From: Sva-07 sp942492715
GTDB taxonomy: Bacteria > Actinomycetota > Acidimicrobiia > Acidimicrobiales > Ilumatobacteraceae
Direction of reading: 5' to 3'
Length of the DNA: 64,000 nt
Assembly (NCBI GenBank): GCA_942492715.1
Contig: CALOFW010000002.1
Span: 372,001-436,000 of the forward strand
The notes under the pieces: generated by a model
Told to the model about the DNA's origin: nothing
Database searches by the model: none
The model's input: the letters and a program-made list of their open reading frames with translations, nothing else
Shown here: positions 58,627-64,000 of the stretch, piece by piece
Layout of the letters: every line of letters starts with the position of its first letter
How positions within the stretch are numbered: position 1 is the first letter of the stretch
Made by a program: the position numbers and the translations under genes

Positions 58627-59406
58627 ATGGCCGACTACGAACTCCTCACCCTCGAACGGCGCGATGACGGTGTCGCGGTCCTCACGCTCGCGAACGGCAA
58701 GGTCAACGCACTGTCGCAGGAACTGCTCGCCGAGATCCGCAGCGCCGTGGCAGAACTCGCCGCCGATCCGCCCGGCGCGGTCGTCGTCACCGGCGGCGAT
58801 CGTCTCCTCGCGGCCGGTGCCGACATCTCGCAGTTCGGCGGTCCGGAGGAGGCCGCCGTCATCGCCGAGGGCTTCCACTCGACGCTCGATGCGCTCGCCG
58901 CGCTGCCCCGCTTCGTCATCGCTGCCGTCAGTGGCTACGCACTCGGTGGGGGCTGCGAGCTGGCGCTCGCCTGCGACTACCGGATCGCCTCCGAGAAGGC
59001 GGTGTTCGGTCAACCGGAGATCCTGCTCGGGATCATCCCGGGCGGCGGTGGCACACAGCGGTTGCCCCGTGCAATCGGTGCCAGCCGTGCCAAGGAGATG
59101 TGCATCACCGGTCGCCAGGTGCGGGCCGAGGAGGCGTTGCGCATCGGGCTCGCCGACGAGGTCGTGGCACACGACGAACTCCACGACCGGGCGCTGGCGC
59201 TCGCCGCCGAGGTGGCCCGCGGTGCGCTCGCCGCCCAGGCGATCACGAAGCGGGTCATCGACGCAGGGCTCTCGACGTCGCTCGACGACGGCCTCGCCCT
59301 CGAGCGGGCTGCGTTCGTCGAGGTCTTCGGCACCGACGACTCGCAGACCGGCGTCGCGAGCTTCCTCGAGCACGGACCCGGCAAGGCCGAGTTCTCCGGC
59401 CGCTGA
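58627..59406 (+). CDS. Enoyl-CoA hydratase/isomerase family protein
   Basis: Crotonase-fold enzyme acting on acyl-CoA thioesters; 259 residues. The oxyanion hole and CoA-binding parts are AAGADISQFGG (about 60-70) and SGYALGGGCELALACDYRIA (near 100-119), where Glu in GGCELAL is one catalytic residue of hydratases. The second region PEILLGIIPGGGGTQRLPR (about 135-153) supplies the other Glu. Both acids are present, so true hydratase activity is plausible. It precedes a Nudix gene by 4 bases. Confidence 0.93.
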   Translation: MADYELLTLERRDDGVAVLTLANGKVNALSQELLAEIRSAVAELAADPPGAVVVTGGDRLLAAGADISQFGGPEEAAVIAEGFHSTLDALAALPRFVIAAVSGYALGGGCELALACDYRIASEKAVFGQPEILLGIIPGGGGTQRLPRAIGASRAKEMCITGRQVRAEEALRIGLADEVVAHDELHDRALALAAEVARGALAAQAITKRVIDAGLSTSLDDGLALERAAFVEVFGTDDSQTGVASFLEHGPGKAEFSGR

Positions 59407-59410
59407 TCGC

Positions 59411-59896
59411 ATGGCCGCCGCCGCCGAGGAACGACTGGCCTTCCATCGGACGTTGCCAGCGAAGCGCATGGGAGCGGGCGCGATCATCCGCGACACGTCC
59501 GGTTCCGTGCTGATCGTCAAGCCGACCTACAAGGACGGTTGGGAGATGCCCGGTGGTGCCGTCGAGGCAGGCGAGTCGCCTGCACAGGCGTGCGTGCGTG
59601 AGGTGCGGGAGGAACTCGGACTGGAGATCGTCGTCGGTCGGATGGTGTGTGTCGACTACAACGCGGGCGGCCCCGACTATCTCGAGAGCTTGATGTTCCT
59701 GTTCGACACCGGGGTGATGGACGAGGCCACCACCGCCCGGATCGAGCTCCAGGAAGCAGAGCTCTCCGAGTTCCGGTTCGTGCCGGTCGCGGAGGCGACG
59801 ACCCTGCTGGTGGAGCGTGCCGGTCGCCGGTTGGCCACCGTCCTGTCCGGCGACGGCGCAGGCGAGGTGTACCTCGAGAACCAGCGGCCGCGGTGA
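59411..59896 (+). CDS. Nudix hydrolase
   Basis: A 161-residue Nudix enzyme with the complete box GGAVEAGESPAQACVREVREELG (residues about 49-71; GX5EX7REUXEEXGU). It hydrolyses nucleoside-diphosphate-linked compounds with Mg2+; the substrate is not predictable. The first 15 residues (MAAAAEERLAFHRTL) are not part of the fold. It follows the enoyl-CoA hydratase gene closely and is convergent with the YjbR-like gene. Confidence 0.92.
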   Translation: MAAAAEERLAFHRTLPAKRMGAGAIIRDTSGSVLIVKPTYKDGWEMPGGAVEAGESPAQACVREVREELGLEIVVGRMVCVDYNAGGPDYLESLMFLFDTGVMDEATTARIELQEAELSEFRFVPVAEATTLLVERAGRRLATVLSGDGAGEVYLENQRPR

Positions 59897-59905
59897 GGGG
59901 CGGTG

Positions 59906-60301
59906 TCAGCTGCGTGCGTCGAGTTCGTCGACCAGTTTGCGCGGCGCCGTGAGCCGGTACGACGCGTCGAGCAGCTCCTCGATCTCCGACCAGTCGGTGT
60001 CGGCATCGAGGTCGATGCCCACCCACCCGGACGGGCCGAGGTAGGCGGGCACGTAGACGCGAGGGTTCTCGATCAGCGCTCGGCGGTCGCCCGGGTCGGG
60101 CTGGACCATCACCGACTGCGCGTGTTCGACCCAGACGTCGTCGACCTTCAGCGAGCCGCCGTAGTACGCGAACACCTTCTTCGTGTGGAATGCGGGGCGT
60201 CCATGGGAGATCTTCTCGGCCGCGCCGGGAAACGTCCGGGCGAGTTCGCGAACCCGGACGAGGTACGGGTCGTCGTCGTCGAACATCGGCGGATGGGCCA
60301 C
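59906..60301 (-). CDS. MmcQ/YjbR-like DNA-binding-fold protein
   Basis: A 131-residue protein of the YjbR/CyaY-like fold: VRELARTFPGAAEKISHGRPAFHTKKVFAYYGG near residues 12-45, then WVEHAQSVMVQPDPGDRRALIEN, the GPSGWVGIDLD strand and a C-terminal helix EIEELLDASYRLTAPRKLVDEL. The family has a double-wing-like motif, but its function is unclear. The GTG at 60301 follows TACCCT by 8 bases; ATG five codons later is an alternative. Confidence 0.9.
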   Translation of the reverse strand: MAHPPMFDDDDPYLVRVRELARTFPGAAEKISHGRPAFHTKKVFAYYGGSLKVDDVWVEHAQSVMVQPDPGDRRALIENPRVYVPAYLGPSGWVGIDLDADTDWSEIEELLDASYRLTAPRKLVDELDARS

Positions 60302-60347
60302 GGCGACCGAGGGTAGGCGATCGCCGTGTCGCCATCCAGCGCCGTGC

Positions 60348-60881
60348 TCAGCGGTCGCGGAAGGCGAGGCGACGGAGCAGACCGGTGAGCGACAGGCCGT
60401 CGCCGACACGACCGGCCTCGATCTCCGAGCGGACCTCGCTCCAGGGCAGCCACTCGACCCGTTCGGCTTCGTCGGGGTCCGCTGGTTCGCCGACATGGGT
60501 GGCCTCGGTGGCGAGGAACACGTTGAACACGGCGTCCGTGGTGCCGTTGTTCGGGAAGTACCGGGCGATCGGCGTCAACGGGCCCGGCTCCCACCCCGAC
60601 TCCTCCAGCGTCTCACGAGCGGCCGCCTCGGCCGGCGACTCACCCTCGTCCACCCGGCCGGCCGGGATCTCCCAACCCCAGGTGTCGGTGATGAATCGGT
60701 GCCGCCACAGCAGCAGCACGCCCCGGTCGGGGTCATCGACGACGACGCCCGCCGCCTCGGCCGGCATCCGCATCACGTGGTGCTCGAACCGGGGACCGCT
60801 CGGCAGTTCGACGTCCACGAGTGCGAGCCGCATCCAGTCGCTGTCGTAGATCGTCCGCTCGCCGTGCACCGTCCACTCCAT
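60348..60881 (-). CDS. Nudix hydrolase (ADP-ribose pyrophosphatase-like)
   Basis: A 177-residue Nudix enzyme. The order WGWEIPAGRVDEGESPAEAA then RETLEESGWEPG is a complete Nudix box (about 78-102), preceded by the ADP-ribose-pyrophosphatase-like N-terminal beta domain with HHVMRMPAEAAGVVVDDPDRGVLLLWRHRF. The proline-side PNNGTTDAVFNVFLA suits ADP-sugar hydrolases. The ATG follows TACGCT by 6 bases; a longer upstream frame lacks support. It precedes the YjbR-like gene on the same strand. Confidence 0.92.
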   Translation of the reverse strand: MEWTVHGERTIYDSDWMRLALVDVELPSGPRFEHHVMRMPAEAAGVVVDDPDRGVLLLWRHRFITDTWGWEIPAGRVDEGESPAEAAARETLEESGWEPGPLTPIARYFPNNGTTDAVFNVFLATEATHVGEPADPDEAERVEWLPWSEVRSEIEAGRVGDGLSLTGLLRRLAFRDR

Positions 60882-61098
60882 CGCGGCAGCGTAGGCAGGC
60901 GGTGGGGGAGTTGTTCCTGGAGCCGATCGGTTCGCACGATCCACCGAGTGCAGAGCGGAGACCGAAGATGCGCCCCTGCATCGATGCCGGTGTCACGACG
61001 ACGACCCGGACGCCAACCACATGACGTTGTTCATCGCGGCATTCCCCGAGGTGACCTGACGGATCGATCGCCCCGACGGCCGTGAACGTCGGCGGCGT

Positions 61099-62343
61099 TC
61101 AGCCGGTCGATGGGACCGGTGAGGGTTCGGGGCCGATCGAACCGTCGACGTACAGGGGACGGTTGAGCGACCAGGCGGACCGGGCGAGCCAGGCGCCGGT
61201 CGCCACGAGCACGAGCATCACCGAGCCGCACACCGCGTAGGCCACGGTTCGACCGAACTGGTCGTACAACGCGCCGGTGACCACCGCCATCACCCCGGCC
61301 GACAGCGCCTGCGCTCCACCGAGCACACCCTGCGCGCCCGCCTGGCGTGCCTCGGGCACGGTCATGCCGACCGCAACGCCGGTGCTCGACACCGTGAATC
61401 CGTCGCTGATCGCGTGGAGCATCGCCACGGCGAAGATCAGCCCGCCCGTGGGCATCACCCCGTAGAGCGACATGAAGAACGCGCCGGCGATCAACCCCGC
61501 CACCGCCACCTTGAACGGACCGTAGACCTGGGCCCAGCGACCTCCGATCGGCCCGAGCACGATCAGGGGGAGGGCGAACAGGGTGATGCCGAGGTTGGCG
61601 ACCCACTTGGTGGTGCCCAGGTCGGAGTGCACCAGCGCCCACAGCGCGTCGAACGAACCGATCATCACGAACACGGCGGCGCCGAGGACCACGGCGCCGG
61701 CGAACGGCCGGATCCGCAGGAGGTCGACGGCGAGTCGCCGGTGTGCCGTTCCCGTGCTCTCGTCGACCGCGACCCGCGCGACGAACGGCAGCATGATCAC
61801 GGTGGCGGCAGCGACCACGATGAACGGCGCCGGGATGCCGAACGGGCCGACCAGCACGGCCGAGACGGCTGGGCCGAGAGCGAAACCGAACACGTCGGCT
61901 GCGAGCAGTCGGCCGAGGTTCTGGCCGAGGTGGTTCGGGTCGGCGAGGATCACGATCCGTCGCGCGGCCGGCACTGCGGCGCCGATGCCGATTCCCGAGA
62001 TGAAACGCCCGATCAGGATCGGGGTGAGCGTGGTGCTGAACCCCATCAGCAGCAGTCCGACGACGTTGATGCCGACGCCGAAGAGCACGACTGTGCGGGC
62101 ATGGCCGCGATCCGCGAACGGGGCGATCAGCACCTGCGACAGGAAGGCGGCGACGAATCCGATGCCGATGACCACACCGATCGCGGTTTCGCTGATCCCG
62201 TACTCGTCGCGGTAGTCGTCGACGATCGTGAACAGCACGCCGTAGCCAGCAGCGAGGCTCGCCATCAGGCCGCCGAACGCGACGAACAGCATCGTCGGCG
62301 ACGGCGCATTGCGGGGCGCGGTGTCGGGGGGTGTCGAGACCAC
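61099..62343 (-). CDS. MFS transporter (drug/sugar efflux type)
   Basis: A 414-residue twelve-helix major facilitator. Motif A appears as APFADRGHARTVVLFG in the first half. The second half opens with FAGAVVLGAAVFVMIGSFDALWALV, and IGGRWAQVYGPFKVA is the second-half loop. The helix pair MLHAISDGFTVSSTGVAVGMTVPEARQAGAQGVLGG resembles drug-exporter families. GTG start 6 bases after TAGCCT. Substrate unknown. It is followed by a gap of about 150 bases in which nothing was recognised. Confidence 0.9.
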   Translation of the reverse strand: MVSTPPDTAPRNAPSPTMLFVAFGGLMASLAAGYGVLFTIVDDYRDEYGISETAIGVVIGIGFVAAFLSQVLIAPFADRGHARTVVLFGVGINVVGLLLMGFSTTLTPILIGRFISGIGIGAAVPAARRIVILADPNHLGQNLGRLLAADVFGFALGPAVSAVLVGPFGIPAPFIVVAAATVIMLPFVARVAVDESTGTAHRRLAVDLLRIRPFAGAVVLGAAVFVMIGSFDALWALVHSDLGTTKWVANLGITLFALPLIVLGPIGGRWAQVYGPFKVAVAGLIAGAFFMSLYGVMPTGGLIFAVAMLHAISDGFTVSSTGVAVGMTVPEARQAGAQGVLGGAQALSAGVMAVVTGALYDQFGRTVAYAVCGSVMLVLVATGAWLARSAWSLNRPLYVDGSIGPEPSPVPSTG

Positions 62344-62401
62344 GACGGCAGGCTAACGAGGCGACGATCGTGCCGGCGTGTCGATTCGGCGCGGCGGGTG
62401 G

Positions 62402-64000
62402 TCAGTCGGCGACGACGAGGCCGGAGTCGAACGGGCTCGTGAGCGAGGGGTGCGTCGGGAGCGCACGGGCCGACACGCCCCAACGCCCCGCTTGTTCGGG
62501 AACGAAGCTCGCGGTGAACCGGCCGTCTTCGTCCGGGTGCATGTCGATCACGGTCATCGAGTGCTCGTCGAACGATCCGTCGGCGGTGACCGGCCCGTGC
62601 ACGACCTGGACGACCAGATCGTCGAGCGACAGCTGACCCGGATCGACGTGCGCCACCACGGAACGCTCCACTCCCGCGGAGCCCGGATCGAGATGCGTCT
62701 GGGCTCCGTCGAGCGCGATGCGCACACTCGGCCATGCGGCGGCGATGCGGCGCTTCCAGTCGGCCAGCTCGCGCGCGGGGGCCGCCATGTCGGCGGTGAG
62801 TGCGTCGGAGCCGATGGCAGCCGGTTCGTAGTACTGCGTGACGTAGTCGCGCACCATGCGTCCCGCGATCACGTTCCAGCCGAGCGAGGCCCAGTTCGTG
62901 GTGATCCGATCGATCCAGTCGTGAGGTACGCCGTCGTCACCGCGGTCGTAGAACGATCGCACGATCTGGTTCTCGATCACGTCGAACGTTGCGGACGCCT
63001 CGCGCCGATCCCGGCGTTCGGGATCGGGATCGTCGTCGAACGACGGGATGTCGAAGCCATTGCGGTCCGCGGTCATCTCGTCCCACCAGCCGTCGCGGAT
63101 CGAGCAGTTGAGCACGCCGTTGAGGGCGGCCTTCATGCCGCTGGTGCCGCATGCCTCCATCGGACGGCGGGGCGTGTTCAACCACACGTCGCACCCGTGG
63201 TACATCGTGCGGGCGATCCCGATGTCGTAGTCGGGGATGAACACGAAGCGGTGGCGAACGTCGGCACTACGGGCGAGCCGATCGATCTCGCGGATCATCG
63301 ACTTGCCCGGCTCGTCGGCCGGGTGCGCCTTGCCGGCGAACACGAACTGCACCGGACGTTGCTCGTCGAGCAGTAGGGCCCTGAGTCGTTCGATCTGACT
63401 CAGCAGCAGCGTCGAGCGCTTGTAGGTGGCGAACCGACGGGCGAAGCCGATCGTGAGGACGTCCGGGTCGAGCAGATCCTCGCCGAGACGATGACGGACC
63501 ATGTCGACCAGTTCCCGGCGGCCGTCGTTGCGCACGTTCCAGATCTCGTGGTGGCTGACGTGCTTCACTCGGGCCCACTCGGCCTCGTCGGCGAGGTGCC
63601 ACTCGTCGCCGATCATCTGTCCGAGCAGTTCGTCGACACGGTCGCTCACCCACGACCGGGCGTGGACGCCGTTCGTCACGTGACCGATCGGGATCTCCTT
63701 CACCGGCAGGCCGGGCCAGAGTGAGCCGAACATCTGCCGTGACACCTCGCCGTGCAGGCGGGCGACACCGTTGGCGCGTGCGGCGAGGCGCAGTCCCATG
63801 ATCGCCATGTTGAACTTGGAGCTCTCCGGGTCGGTCTGACCCACGGCGAGCAACTCGTCGAAGGTGATGCCGCACTGCTCGGCGAACGAGGTGAAGTACG
63901 ATTCGAACAGGTCACGAGGAAACTGGTCGATGCCGGCGGGCACCGGTGTGTGCGTGGTGAACACGCTGCCCGCCCGTACGGCCTCGATGGCCTCGGCGAA
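62402..64000 (-). CDS. glgP: Alpha-glucan phosphorylase (GT35), 5' end outside window
   Basis: Releases glucose-1-phosphate from glycogen-like glucans; about 532 residues visible from the window edge to the stop at 62402. Family GT35 of the short bacterial type is shown by TTHTPVPAGIDQFPR (glucan-binding entry), then IGHVTNGVHARSW and DVLTIGFARRFATYKRSTLL. FVFAGKAHPADEPGKSMI follows, and the PLP-site region is WLNTPRRPMEACGTSGMKAALNG with its Lys. The added C-terminal part after residue about 430 is the extension seen in this subfamily. The frame is still open at 64000, so the start is beyond. It fits with the GH13 gene far upstream as glucan catabolism, but they are not linked. Confidence 0.94.
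   Translation of the reverse strand, partial: FAEAIEAVRAGSVFTTHTPVPAGIDQFPRDLFESYFTSFAEQCGITFDELLAVGQTDPESSKFNMAIMGLRLAARANGVARLHGEVSRQMFGSLWPGLPVKEIPIGHVTNGVHARSWVSDRVDELLGQMIGDEWHLADEAEWARVKHVSHHEIWNVRNDGRRELVDMVRHRLGEDLLDPDVLTIGFARRFATYKRSTLLLSQIERLRALLLDEQRPVQFVFAGKAHPADEPGKSMIREIDRLARSADVRHRFVFIPDYDIGIARTMYHGCDVWLNTPRRPMEACGTSGMKAALNGVLNCSIRDGWWDEMTADRNGFDIPSFDDDPDPERRDRREASATFDVIENQIVRSFYDRGDDGVPHDWIDRITTNWASLGWNVIAGRMVRDYVTQYYEPAAIGSDALTADMAAPARELADWKRRIAAAWPSVRIALDGAQTHLDPGSAGVERSVVAHVDPGQLSLDDLVVQVVHGPVTADGSFDEHSMTVIDMHPDEDGRFTASFVPEQAGRWGVSARALPTHPSLTSPFDSGLVVAD

Overview
The window is high-GC, densely coded DNA from an actinobacterium, most likely class Acidimicrobiia (Ilumatobacter-like). 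This is inferred from gene content and order, not from a search. The chain argS-lysA-hom-thrC-rho-rpmE-prfA-prmC-rpiB-glyA-wecA-atp operon is the classic actinobacterial backbone. MurA carries Asp in place of the catalytic Cys, and about two dozen starts sit 6-9 nt downstream of a TANNNT hexamer, the signature of leaderless actinobacterial mRNAs.

Layout. (1) 1-12.5 kb: a carbohydrate regulon. It has a partial ABC ATPase, a flavin monooxygenase/aldo-keto reductase pair, two sugar permeases, a sugar-binding lipoprotein, a LacI-type repressor, a GH13 glucosidase, a DUF4032 kinase-fold protein and DeoC. The same 14-bp LacI-type operator lies in front of the binding-protein gene and between the repressor and the glucosidase. 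A long hairpin with a U-run separates binding protein from permeases. (2) 12.5-15.5 kb: tRNA-Arg(CCG), a thioredoxin-fold protein, a PPOX-fold protein and a ThrE-type exporter. (3) 15.6-29.7 kb: translation and aspartate-family genes (argS, lysA, hom, thrC, rho, rpmE, prfA, prmC), with unrelated genes inserted between lysA and hom and no thrB at the usual place. (4) 29.7-35 kb: a minus-strand block (TerB-like, S9 peptidase, nucleoside hydrolase, thiolase-like protein) between prmC and rpiB. (5) 35-46.3 kb: rpiB, glyA, wecA and a full F1Fo ATP synthase operon with two b-type subunits. (6) 46.4-64 kb: SDR, glpX, a second S9 peptidase, a J-domain protein, a hydrolase, an MFS transporter divergent from murA, flavodoxin, Nfu, MeaB, Usp, enoyl-CoA hydratase, two Nudix enzymes, a YjbR-like protein, another MFS transporter and a partial alpha-glucan phosphorylase.

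Two genes appear broken by a single extra base: atpD (about 45,095) and the flavin monooxygenase (about 1,075). In each case removing one base restores a family-typical protein, and atpD is expected to be essential, so errors in the deposited sequence are the simplest explanation.

Functionally, the first part imports and hydrolyses a glucoside under LacI control, and the far end degrades storage glucan. The middle is core amino-acid, translation and energy metabolism. No CRISPR array, insertion sequence, prophage or defence island was seen. The most distinctive signals are regulatory (operator pair, transporter attenuator, overlapping divergent leaderless promoters) and structural (an expanded MalF-type permease, a repeat-rich Rho insertion and a two-site family of short inverted repeats).
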